DNA of 64,000 nucleotides from Pseudoduganella violaceinigra DSM 15887 (GTDB lineage Bacteria; Pseudomonadota; Gammaproteobacteria; Burkholderiales; Burkholderiaceae_D): positions 124,001 to 188,000 of the forward strand of contig NZ_AUDI01000009.1 of assembly GCF_000425385.1 (NCBI RefSeq). The letters run 5' to 3'. Each line of letters opens with the position of its first letter. The first letter of the stretch is position 1. The position numbers were made by a program, and so were the translations under genes. Below are positions 17,416-24,938 of the stretch, piece by piece. The notes beneath the pieces are model-generated. The model was not told where the DNA came from. It saw only the letters and a program-made list of their open reading frames with translations, and made no database searches.

Positions 17416-17919
17416 CTACTTCCTGCTCAGCTGCGTGGGGCTGCCGAAGGTGGCGCGGAACCACGCATCGACCATCGGCTTCTCATAGCGCAGCGCGTCG
17501 CCGCTGGCATAGCGGTTCAAGCCGTCCAGGTACATCATGTTCTTCAAATGCTCCTGGCCGCTGGCCAGCACCTTGCCGTCTTGTTCCAGGCTGTACTGCA
17601 GCGTCATGGTGGGCCAGTCGGCGCCGCCGCGCAGCACCCGGATATCGTGAATCAAGTGGCGGCGCGGCTCGACCCGGCCGGCCAGGTCCAGGTCGGTCAC
17701 CGTGATGCGCAGCTGCTGATTGGCGGGCAGCTGCTGGCCCAGATGCTGGAAGTGCTCGCCCAGCTCTTTCAGCAATTGGGTGCGCTCCTGCTCCCAGAAC
17801 GGTACGTCGGCGAATTTTTCCGGTTCCTGGAAGGTCACGGTCACCGTGCCCGCCGAGGCGGCGCCGGCGGCGGCCAGCAGCAAGGCGGCGGCAATCCAGT
17901 AGCGAGTGAGGCGTTTCAT
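17416..17919 (-). CDS. DUF3016 domain-containing secreted protein
   Basis: A 167-residue exported protein of unknown role. Signal peptide RYWIAAALLLAAAGAASA, then a compact DUF3016-like domain: VTVTFQEPEKFADVP, ITVTDLDLAGRVEP, RRHLIHDIRVLRGGADWP and LNRYASGDALRYEKPM. Members are periplasmic proteins common in beta- and gammaproteobacteria with no assigned function. ATG 17919 has AAAGGA upstream. The frame is open to 18015, but the extra residues do not look like a signal sequence. Confidence 0.85.
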   Translation of the reverse strand: MKRLTRYWIAAALLLAAAGAASAGTVTVTFQEPEKFADVPFWEQERTQLLKELGEHFQHLGQQLPANQQLRITVTDLDLAGRVEPRRHLIHDIRVLRGGADWPTMTLQYSLEQDGKVLASGQEHLKNMMYLDGLNRYASGDALRYEKPMVDAWFRATFGSPTQLSRK

Positions 17920-18078
17920 GATGGCGGTCCTTTCATGCGAGAGCTTCCATAGTACTCCTGCGGCGCCGCCGCGCCGCGCTTGAAACAATTTCTGACAACT
18001 GCCACGCGCCAGCAAAGGTGCGGGCGCGCACAGCGCGGCAGGCGCGCCGCGGCGACACTGGCCGGCAAGGAGGAGCCC

Positions 18079-18828
18079 ATGCCCGAAGGCCCGTCGATCG
18101 TCATCCTCACCGAACAGGCGCAGGCCTTCGCCGGCCGCACCATCGCCGCCGCCAGCGGCAACAGCAAGGCCGTGCCGTTTGCCGAGCTGCCCGGCCAGCC
18201 GCTGCTATCGCTGCGCAGCTGGGGCAAGCATTTCCTGCTCGAACTGCCGCTGTACACGCTGCGCATCCACTTCCTGCTGTTCGGCAGCTACCGCATCGAC
18301 GAGCGCAAGGACGGCGCGGCGCCGCGCCTGGCCCTGCACTTCGAGGAAGGCGGCGAGCTGAACTTCTACGCCTGCTCGGTCAAGCTGGTGGAAGGCGACC
18401 TGGCCCAGGCGTACGACTGGCGCGCCGACGTCATGTCGCCGCACTGGAGCGCCCGCCTGGCGCTGAAGAAACTGCGCGCGCAGCCCGCGCGCCTGGTGTG
18501 CGACGCCCTGCTCGACCAGGACATCTTTGCTGGTGTCGGCAATATCATCAAGAACGAAGTCCTGTTCCGCTTGCGCCTGCATCCGCTGTCGCTGGTCGGC
18601 GCATTACCGCAGGGAAAATTGCGCGCCCTGGTGCAGCAGGCGCGCCAATACAGTTTCGACTTCAAGGCCTGGAAGCTGGCCTTCGTCCTGAAACAGCACT
18701 GGCAAGTGCACAACCGCAGCATCTGCCCGCGCTGCCAGCGCACGCTGCAGCGTGCCCACCTGGGACTGAGCCAGCGCCGCAGCTTCTGGTGCGGGCACTG
18801 CCAAAAGCGGTATGGCGCCGACGGGTGA
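18079..18828 (+). CDS. nei: Fpg/Nei family DNA glycosylase (endonuclease VIII-like)
   Basis: A 249-residue bifunctional base-excision repair glycosylase/AP lyase. The mature N-terminus PEGPS supplies the catalytic Pro and Glu; SWGKHFLLEL contains the conserved Lys; the helix-two-turn-helix is GVGNIIKNEVLFR; a C-terminal zinc finger has CPRC and CGHC. Fpg and Nei share these features; the overall look (short, no Fpg Arg loop that I can place) favours a Nei-like enzyme acting on oxidised pyrimidines. AAGGAGGAG precedes ATG 18079, a strong start signal. Confidence 0.88.
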   Translation: MPEGPSIVILTEQAQAFAGRTIAAASGNSKAVPFAELPGQPLLSLRSWGKHFLLELPLYTLRIHFLLFGSYRIDERKDGAAPRLALHFEEGGELNFYACSVKLVEGDLAQAYDWRADVMSPHWSARLALKKLRAQPARLVCDALLDQDIFAGVGNIIKNEVLFRLRLHPLSLVGALPQGKLRALVQQARQYSFDFKAWKLAFVLKQHWQVHNRSICPRCQRTLQRAHLGLSQRRSFWCGHCQKRYGADG

Positions 18829-18854
18829 AGGCGGCACGGCGCGCGCCTTGCTTG

Positions 18855-18883
18855 TTGTTAAGAACAATCGTCCGGACTACAAT
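18855..18883 (+). promoter_or_regulatory. Sigma-70-type promoter for the HD-GYP regulator
   Basis: TTGTTA at 18855-18860 and TACAAT at 18878-18883 are separated by exactly 17 bp, a good match to the sigma-70 consensus. The site lies 63 bp upstream of the ATG at 18947, in an AT-rich island between two GC-rich genes. Confidence 0.65.
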
Positions 18884-18946
18884 CGGCCCGAGGCAGCGCA
18901 CACCGGCGCCTCGCCCAGACCGCCTGTCACATTAGGAAGTTACCCT

Positions 18947-20452
18947 ATGGCTTTCCTGTCGCCCGCCGCCCCCAACGCCGCGCCCTGGCGCATCCTGCTG
19001 GTCGACGACGAGCCGGACATCCACGACATCACCCAGCTGACGCTGCGCCGTTTCCGCCTGGACGGGCGCGGCCTGGAATTCCTGCATGCCTACAGCGGCG
19101 CCCAAGCCAAGCAAGTGCTGGCGGCGGAAGCGGACATCGCCCTGGTCTTTCTCGACGTCGTGATGGAACAGGAAGACGCCGGCCTGGAAGTGGCGCGCTG
19201 GCTGCGCCAGGACCTGGGCAACCAGTTCACCCGCATCGTGCTGCGCACCGGCCAGCCGGGCCAGGCGCCGGAAGAGCGCGTGATTGTCGACTACGACATC
19301 AACGACTACAAGGAAAAGACCGAGCTCGACCGCACCAAGCTGTTCACCACCACCTTCGCCGCCCTGCGCGCCTACCGCGACATCATGAAGGTGGACGCCG
19401 CGCGCCGGCAGCAGCTGCACTACCGCGAAGGCCTGGAGCGCGTGCTCGCCGCCTCGGCCCACCTCTTCCAGCAGCGCAACCTGAAAGACTTCGCCGGCGG
19501 CTTGCTGCAGCAAGTGGTGGCCCTGCTGCGCCTGGAACACAGCATGCTGCTGCGCCTGCGCGGCGCCAGCGCCGTCAGCGGCCAGACCGATTATGAAATC
19601 CTGGCCCAGATCGGGCGCGACGAAGGCAGCCTGCTGACGCCGCAACTGCTGGCCCAGCTCAAGGACGCCGAGCGCAACCGGATCTCGCGCCTGACCGGCG
19701 ACACCTTCGTCGGCTACTTCCCGAACAGCAGCGGCAAAGCCTCGCTGCTGGTGCTGCAGGGCGTGGAAGAAATCTCCGAGCTCGACCAGCAGCTGCTGGA
19801 AATCTTCTGCAGCGGCGTGGCGATCGCCTTCGACAACATCCTGCTGACGCAGGAGATCACCGACACGCAGGCCGAGCTGATCATGCGCCTGGGCGACGTG
19901 GTCGAATCGCGCTCGAATGAAGCGGGCAACCACGTCCGGCGGATCGCCGAATTGTGCCAGCTGCTGGCGCGTGCCGCCGGCATGTCGGACGAGGAAACCG
20001 CCGTGCTCAAGCACGCCGCCCCGATGCACGACATCGGCAAGATCGCCACACCGGACGCGGTGCTGCTCAAGCCGGGCAAACTCGACGCGGCCGAATGGGA
20101 AATCATGAAGCAGCACCCGGTGGTGGGCCTATCGATCCTGGACGGCTCGCAGCGGCCGATCCTGAAAGCGGCCGCCGTGATCGCCCACCAGCACCACGAA
20201 AAATTCGACGGCAGCGGCTACCCGCAAGGCCTGCGCGGCGAGGCCATCCACGAATACGCCCGCATCGTCGCGGTCGCCGACGTGTTCGACGCCCTGCTGC
20301 ACAAGCGCTGCTACAAAGACGCCTGGCCGGTCGAACAAGTGGTGGCCCACCTGCGGGAAGTCGCCGGCCAGCATCTGGACCCGAAGTATGTGGAACTGAT
20401 GGTGCAGCACATCGACCAAGCGCTGGCCATCAACGCACGCTTGCCGGATTAA
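18947..20452 (+). CDS. Response regulator with DUF3369 and HD-GYP phosphodiesterase
   Basis: A 501-residue cytoplasmic regulator. The receiver domain (1-130) has acidic VDDEPD, phospho-acceptor Asp70 in ALVFLDVVM, and Lys in YKEKTEL. A DUF3369 GAF-like domain follows (about 150-310). The HD-GYP domain (about 315-500) has MHDIGKI, HHEKFDGSGYPQGL and VADVFDAL, all ligands and GYP intact, so c-di-GMP hydrolysis is likely. AGGAAG precedes ATG 18947. It faces a GAF sensor kinase gene whose product is a natural candidate partner. Its stop codon is formed at the edge of an inverted repeat. Confidence 0.93.
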   Translation: MAFLSPAAPNAAPWRILLVDDEPDIHDITQLTLRRFRLDGRGLEFLHAYSGAQAKQVLAAEADIALVFLDVVMEQEDAGLEVARWLRQDLGNQFTRIVLRTGQPGQAPEERVIVDYDINDYKEKTELDRTKLFTTTFAALRAYRDIMKVDAARRQQLHYREGLERVLAASAHLFQQRNLKDFAGGLLQQVVALLRLEHSMLLRLRGASAVSGQTDYEILAQIGRDEGSLLTPQLLAQLKDAERNRISRLTGDTFVGYFPNSSGKASLLVLQGVEEISELDQQLLEIFCSGVAIAFDNILLTQEITDTQAELIMRLGDVVESRSNEAGNHVRRIAELCQLLARAAGMSDEETAVLKHAAPMHDIGKIATPDAVLLKPGKLDAAEWEIMKQHPVVGLSILDGSQRPILKAAAVIAHQHHEKFDGSGYPQGLRGEAIHEYARIVAVADVFDALLHKRCYKDAWPVEQVVAHLREVAGQHLDPKYVELMVQHIDQALAINARLPD

Positions 20453-20621
20453 AGTCGGGGTCAGGTCTGTCATTTGGACAGGCAGCACGTTCGTTTGATC
20501 TCGCTCAATATCTCGCTTTTCGCAGATAATCAAAACACGCCATTCTTGCCGATGGGGCGCGCTTTGATAGGGATCAAAGGTGCGCGGCGGCTGTCCAAAT
20601 GACAGACCTGACCCCGACTTT
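20451..20621. repeat. 171-bp element with perfect 31-bp inverted ends between convergent genes
   Basis: Bases 20451-20481 are perfectly complementary to 20591-20621. The outer 14 bases are AAAGTCGGGGTCAG and the mirror core CTGACCCCGACTTT. A second copy of the right-hand core follows at 20622-20635 and runs into the stop codon of the sensor-kinase gene; the left end overlaps the stop of the HD-GYP gene. The 109-bp centre has no gene but two FNR-like palindromes. Related cores occur at 35823 and 45221-45290. It may act as a bidirectional terminator, or be a MITE- or REP-like repeat. Confidence 0.8.
20564..20577. promoter_or_regulatory. Perfect FNR/ANR-type box inside the inverted-repeat element
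   Basis: TTGATAGGGATCAA matches TTGAT-N4-ATCAA without error, extended on both sides to a 7-bp palindrome arm. A second site with one mismatch, TTGATCTCGCTCAA, lies at 20495-20508. No protein gene starts nearby in either direction, so any transcript would be a short RNA or antisense to a flanking 3' end. Confidence 0.5.
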
Positions 20622-20635
20622 CTGACCCCGACTTT

Positions 20636-22591
20636 TTATTTGCTACGCTGGTCGCGGGGGAAGCGCAGGCGGTAGTGCAGACCCATGCCGGGCGCGCTGG
20701 TCACGTGGACCGTGCCGCCCAGCGGGCCCGTCACCAGGTTGAACAGGATGTGCGCCCCCAGGCCGCTGCCGCCGTTGCCGCGCTTGGTGGTGAAGAAGGG
20801 GTCGAATAATTGCTGCAGCGTGGCCGCGTCCATGCCGACGCCGTCGTCGCTGTAGTCGAACAGGATGTGCTCGCCGTCCCGCTTGCCGCTGATGCGGATC
20901 GTGCCTGGCCGCCCTTCCGCAAAGCCGTGCACCAGGGAATTCACCACCATATTCGTGACGATCTGCGAGACGGCGCCGGGAAAGCTTTCGCAGTCGATGT
21001 CGGGCGGGCAGTCGATCGCGACGGTGATCGGCTTGCCTTTGAGCTTGGGCTGCAGCGACAGCAACACTTCGTCCAGGTATTTGCGCAGGTTGAAGTGGCG
21101 GATGTTTTCCGAGGATTGGTCGACCGCCACCTGCTTGAAGCTGCGCACCAGCGCGGCGGCGCGCTGGGTGTTGGTGGTCATGATTTTCAGCGACTGGTCG
21201 GCGGTGCTGAAGAACTGGTGCAGGCCATCTTCGTCGAGGGTGCCTTCGGCCAGGTCGAGGCGGCACAGCCGCAGTTCTTCCACCAGGTGGCTGGTGGCGG
21301 TGACGCAGATGCCGAGCGGGGTATTGATTTCATGGGCGACGCCGGCCACCAGGCGGCCCAGGGAGGCGAGCTTTTCCTGGCGCACCAGTTCCGTCTGCGC
21401 GGCCTGCAGCTGCGCCAGGGCGCTGGCCAGGGCGCTGTTCTGTTCTTCCAGGGCGGCCTTGGCGCGCCGCATGGCGAGGTCGGCGCGGGTGCGGGCGATG
21501 GCGGCGGCCGTGTGGCTGGCCACATAGGCCAGGATGTCGAGATCGGCCTGGGTGTAGGTCACCGTGGCGTCGTAGCTTTGCACGATGATCACGCCCAGCG
21601 CCTGTTCGCCCACCAGCATCGGCACGCCGATCCAGCTGGCGATGGCCTGGTTGCCGAGCGGCTCGCGGACCTCGCCCCTGGCCAGCAACGCGGCGAAGGC
21701 CGGCCCGTCGAGCAGCATGGGCTGGCGCTTCTTCAGCACGTAGGAGCTCATGCCGATGCCATAAGCAAAGCGCGGGCGCGGCGCCTGCGCGTCCTTTTCG
21801 TCGGCGAAATAGGGAATCGAGATGTCGCCGCGTTTGGGGTGGTAAAGGGCGACGAGGAAGTTGCGCGCCGGGATCAGGCTGCCGACAATGCCATGCAGGC
21901 GGGCATACAGGACGCCGGCGTCCGATTCGGCCGAGGCGGAGGCGGACAGGCTGGCGATGCCATACAGGGCGCGCTGCAGGCGTTCGGCCTTGCTGCGTTC
22001 GGCCACTTCGCGCTCCAGCTCCAGGGTGCGCTGGCGTACGGCGCGTTCGAGCCGGTCCATGCTTTGCAGGCCTTGCAGGGCGCTCGAGACGTGGTTGGCG
22101 ATTTGCGCGAACAGGGCCTGGTCTTCTTCGCTGTAGGTGTGCTCCTGGTCGTAGCTCTGGATCACCATGGCGCCCAGGACGGCGTGGTCCTGGTCCAGCA
22201 GCGGGCAGCCGATCCAGTGCTCGGCCACGGTGCCCAGGCCGAAGGCGTCGTGCTCTTCGCGCGCGCGCTGCTCGTCGCCCGTCATCACCAGGCGCTGCCG
22301 GTTGAGGATGACCCATGCGGTGGGCGACTGGTCGGGCGTGGCCAGCTGCACCAGTTGCGCCTTGCTGGGCGGCTCGTCGGCTTCGTCGACGAAATAGACG
22401 AAACGCACCGCGTTGCCGGGGGCGTCGCGCTCGCTCAGGGCAACGTAGAAATTGGCCGCGTACATGATGCGGCCCAGGGCCGCGTGCACCGATTGCAGGA
22501 ACACGGTGATGTCGGTGCAGCTGTTGGACAGTTGCCCGATCTCCAGCAGGATTTCCTGGACGGCTTCCAGGCGGCGCAGGCGGCTTTCCAT
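20636..22591 (-). CDS. GAF-GAF sensor histidine kinase
   Basis: A 651-residue cytoplasmic kinase without membrane segments. Two GAF domains (about 15-180 and 215-370) share the pattern IGCPLL/IGVPML, VIQSYD/IVQSYD and YSEEDQALFAQIA/YTQADLDILAYVA, so they look like an internal duplication. A coiled coil (about 370-405) leads to HisKA with His420 in GVAHEINTPLG and a HATPase_c domain with YSDDGVGMD and the G2 box SGLGAHILFNLV. It is convergent with the HD-GYP regulator gene, a likely partner. Its last codons and stop are formed within the tail of the inverted repeat. Confidence 0.92.
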   Translation of the reverse strand: MESRLRRLEAVQEILLEIGQLSNSCTDITVFLQSVHAALGRIMYAANFYVALSERDAPGNAVRFVYFVDEADEPPSKAQLVQLATPDQSPTAWVILNRQRLVMTGDEQRAREEHDAFGLGTVAEHWIGCPLLDQDHAVLGAMVIQSYDQEHTYSEEDQALFAQIANHVSSALQGLQSMDRLERAVRQRTLELEREVAERSKAERLQRALYGIASLSASASAESDAGVLYARLHGIVGSLIPARNFLVALYHPKRGDISIPYFADEKDAQAPRPRFAYGIGMSSYVLKKRQPMLLDGPAFAALLARGEVREPLGNQAIASWIGVPMLVGEQALGVIIVQSYDATVTYTQADLDILAYVASHTAAAIARTRADLAMRRAKAALEEQNSALASALAQLQAAQTELVRQEKLASLGRLVAGVAHEINTPLGICVTATSHLVEELRLCRLDLAEGTLDEDGLHQFFSTADQSLKIMTTNTQRAAALVRSFKQVAVDQSSENIRHFNLRKYLDEVLLSLQPKLKGKPITVAIDCPPDIDCESFPGAVSQIVTNMVVNSLVHGFAEGRPGTIRISGKRDGEHILFDYSDDGVGMDAATLQQLFDPFFTTKRGNGGSGLGAHILFNLVTGPLGGTVHVTSAPGMGLHYRLRFPRDQRSK

Positions 22592-22699
22592 TGTCTTCCC
22601 ATGGTTAGATGCGTCAGGGCAATATAGCAGGCGGGACGCGGGCTAGCCAGCGGAAAACCAGGCCCGCGTGCACCGCGGGCGCGATCGGTTTGCGGCAGG

Positions 22700-22948
22700 T
22701 CAATGCAGGGAGATGGCCGGCCGTTGCGGCGGCAGGATGGGCGGACCGAGCGGCGTGATGCGCGGGTCGATGGCCGGATCCGGCGTCTGGTATTTAAAGG
22801 GATTGATGATAATCGGTGGGATCGTCGGTGGCGCCGAGGGCGGGCCTTTGGGGCCGCCGCCGAAGCATGACGTGGCGCTGCGCTGGCGCGGTTCGCTGTC
22901 GATTCCCAGGAGCAACGATTGGCTCCCGTCTCTTCCTAGCCAAGCCAT
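22700..22948 (-). CDS. Small proline/glycine-rich hypothetical protein
   Basis: An 82-residue protein that I do not recognise. The N-terminus MAWLGRDGSQSLLLGIDSE is followed by a Cys, then GGGPKGPPSAPPTIPPIIIN and a Pro-rich tail with DPAIDPRITPLGPPILPP. No signal peptide or membrane helix. ATG 22948 is preceded by GGAGGG at good spacing; another ATG 12 bases earlier would overlap that site. It stands alone in a 530-bp region between the GAF kinase and a membrane protein gene. The upstream 150 bp are AT-richer, as expected of a promoter. Coding status is likely but unproven. Confidence 0.5.
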   Translation of the reverse strand: MAWLGRDGSQSLLLGIDSEPRQRSATSCFGGGPKGPPSAPPTIPPIIINPFKYQTPDPAIDPRITPLGPPILPPQRPAISLH

Positions 22949-23124
22949 ATTTCCCTCCATCTCAGAGATCGGATATTCAGTATAGGCAAAGAGTTAATCA
23001 ATTCAAGCAGGGATGCCGCTGTTTTTCCATTCATCATCGGAATTCCACCGTTCGTCGCAATCCAGTGGCTGGGCCGCGGGGCGCGGCCTAGAGTGACACC
23101 ATGTTCAACGCCACGAGGCCCATC

Positions 23125-23514
23125 ATGAAAAAGTTCCTTGCCTTCTCCCTGCTCGCCTTCGTCGTCGCCATGCTGGCGGCGTGGACGCTGATCGACAGCA
23201 ACGATATGGTGGTCAGCTTCGGCGACCGCGATATCGATGGCCCGCTGGGCGCCCTGCTGGGCACGGCGATCGCCGGCGGCGTGTTTGCCATCGTGGCGGT
23301 GGTACTGACCGTCGTGGCGGTACTGGTCGGGGTGGTGATGGCCGGGGTCGGCGTGCTGATGCTGTGCGGCCTGGCCTTGGGCGTGGTGGTGGCAGTGGCG
23401 GCCATGTCGCCCCTGTTCCTGCCGCTGCTGCTGCCGTTCGCCATCTACTGGCTGATGAAGCGCAAGGGCCGCCAACAGGCCGCCGCGCCCAGCCTGGGAC
23501 ATACCCCGGCCTGA
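23125..23514 (+). CDS. Small integral membrane protein
   Basis: A 129-residue membrane protein of unknown function. It begins MKKFLAFSLLAFVVAMLAAW (membrane anchor or signal), then a polar SFGDRDIDGPLG loop, two or three long Val/Ala/Gly-rich helices, and a basic tail MKRKGRQQ. The ATG at 23125 has GAGG upstream, while the ATG at 23101 in the same frame has no ribosome binding site. I cannot assign a family. The next gene follows after 53 bp on the same strand. Confidence 0.7.
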   Translation: MKKFLAFSLLAFVVAMLAAWTLIDSNDMVVSFGDRDIDGPLGALLGTAIAGGVFAIVAVVLTVVAVLVGVVMAGVGVLMLCGLALGVVVAVAAMSPLFLPLLLPFAIYWLMKRKGRQQAAAPSLGHTPA

Positions 23515-23567
23515 TGGCCCGCACCGGGTGCTAGAATGCAATTTTGGCAACCACCGGAATTGCATCC

Positions 23568-24938
23568 ATGCGCCCAACCCTCCTGCTGCTCCCCCTCGCC
23601 CTCTCGCTGTCCCTGCCCGCCCACGCCGACCCGCTTGACGACGCCATCCTGGCGGAGATGAGCCGCAGCCATATTCCCGGCGTGTCGATCGCCGTCGTGA
23701 AGGACGGCAAGATCATCCGCGAGCAAGGCTATGGCCTGGCCGACATCGAGAACAACGTCAAGGTCACGCCGGACACCGTGTTCCAGTCCGGTTCGGTCGG
23801 CAAGACCTTCACCGCGGCGCTGGTGATGCTGCTGGTGCAGGACGGCAAACTGGCGCTGGCCGATCCGGTCTCGAAATACCTGGCCAACACCCCCAAGGCC
23901 TGGGAAGGCATCACCATCCGCCACCTGCTGACCCACACATCCGGCCTGGGCGACCCGTACGCCAAGCTCGACCTGACCAAGGATTACACGGAAGAGGAGC
24001 TGATCGCGCTGGAGGCGCAAATCCCCATGCTGTTCGCGCCGGGCGAGAAATGGTCGTATTCGAATATGGGTTACCACCTGCTCGGCTTCATCTGCAACAA
24101 GGCCGGCGGCAAGTTCTACGGCGATCAGCTGCGCGAGCGCATTTTCGCGCCGCTCGACATGGGCACGCGCATCATCAGCGAAGCCGACATCGTGCCGCAC
24201 CGCGCGCATGGCTATGAGCGCAAGGGCGGCAAGCTGGTCAACCAGTCCTGGGTGGCGCCGCGCCTGAACACCACGGCGGACGGCAGCCTGTACCTGACGG
24301 CGCGCGACCTGGCGAAATGGGATCTGGCGCTGTACGGCGACCAGGTGCTGCCGGCCAGCGTGCGCCAGGCCAGTTGGACGCCGGCCCGGCTGAACGACGG
24401 CAAGGCCACCGAATACGGCTACGGCTGGCAGCTGTTCGAGCGCAACGGCCACAAAACCATCGCCCACGGCGGCGCATGGCAAGGCTTCCGCGCCCAGCTG
24501 TACCGCTTCGTGGACGACAAGCTGTCGGTGGTGGTGCTGGCCAATTCCGCCAGCGCCCGCCCCGCCAAGCTGGGCGATATCGTCGCCGCCCACTACCTGC
24601 CGGCGCTGGCGCCCAAGCCGGCGCCGGCCATCGCCGATACCGAACCGGCCGTGGCCGAGCGCGTCCGCGCCATGTTCGCCCGCATCGCCGACGGCAAGCC
24701 GCCGGAGGGCGTGAGCGACAAGGTGGCCGCTGCGCTGTCGCCGGAATTCATCGCCATGGTCGCCGACGACTTGCGCGACTGGGGTGCGCTGAACCGGGTG
24801 GAGGCGCTGTCGCGCAGCGTCGACGGCGAAGTGCGCAAGTACAGCTACCGCCTGAACTATGCCTCCGGGACCTTGCTGGTGGAGTTCGCGCTGGGCAAAA
24901 GCGACAAGATCGACCAGCTGCGCATGCGCCCCGAGTAA
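23568..24938 (+). CDS. Beta-lactamase-fold serine hydrolase
   Basis: A 456-residue exported protein of the class C beta-lactamase/penicillin-binding-protein-like family (COG1680). Signal peptide LLLLPLALSLSLPAHA. Catalytic motifs: SVGK (SxxK) in GSVGKTFTAAL, YSN in WSYSNMGYHLLG, and HGG in IAHGGAWQGF. Such enzymes are often D-amino-acid peptidases or esterases rather than true beta-lactamases; the C-terminal 100 residues form an extra domain. Resistance should not be assumed. Its stop is directly next to the stop of the convergent CHASE-GGDEF gene. Confidence 0.9.
   Translation: MRPTLLLLPLALSLSLPAHADPLDDAILAEMSRSHIPGVSIAVVKDGKIIREQGYGLADIENNVKVTPDTVFQSGSVGKTFTAALVMLLVQDGKLALADPVSKYLANTPKAWEGITIRHLLTHTSGLGDPYAKLDLTKDYTEEELIALEAQIPMLFAPGEKWSYSNMGYHLLGFICNKAGGKFYGDQLRERIFAPLDMGTRIISEADIVPHRAHGYERKGGKLVNQSWVAPRLNTTADGSLYLTARDLAKWDLALYGDQVLPASVRQASWTPARLNDGKATEYGYGWQLFERNGHKTIAHGGAWQGFRAQLYRFVDDKLSVVVLANSASARPAKLGDIVAAHYLPALAPKPAPAIADTEPAVAERVRAMFARIADGKPPEGVSDKVAAALSPEFIAMVADDLRDWGALNRVEALSRSVDGEVRKYSYRLNYASGTLLVEFALGKSDKIDQLRMRPE

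Noticed and set aside
23568..24938. Antibiotic-resistance beta-lactamase
   Set aside because: The fold and motifs fit COG1680 serine hydrolases in general; nothing in the sequence supports resistance specifically.
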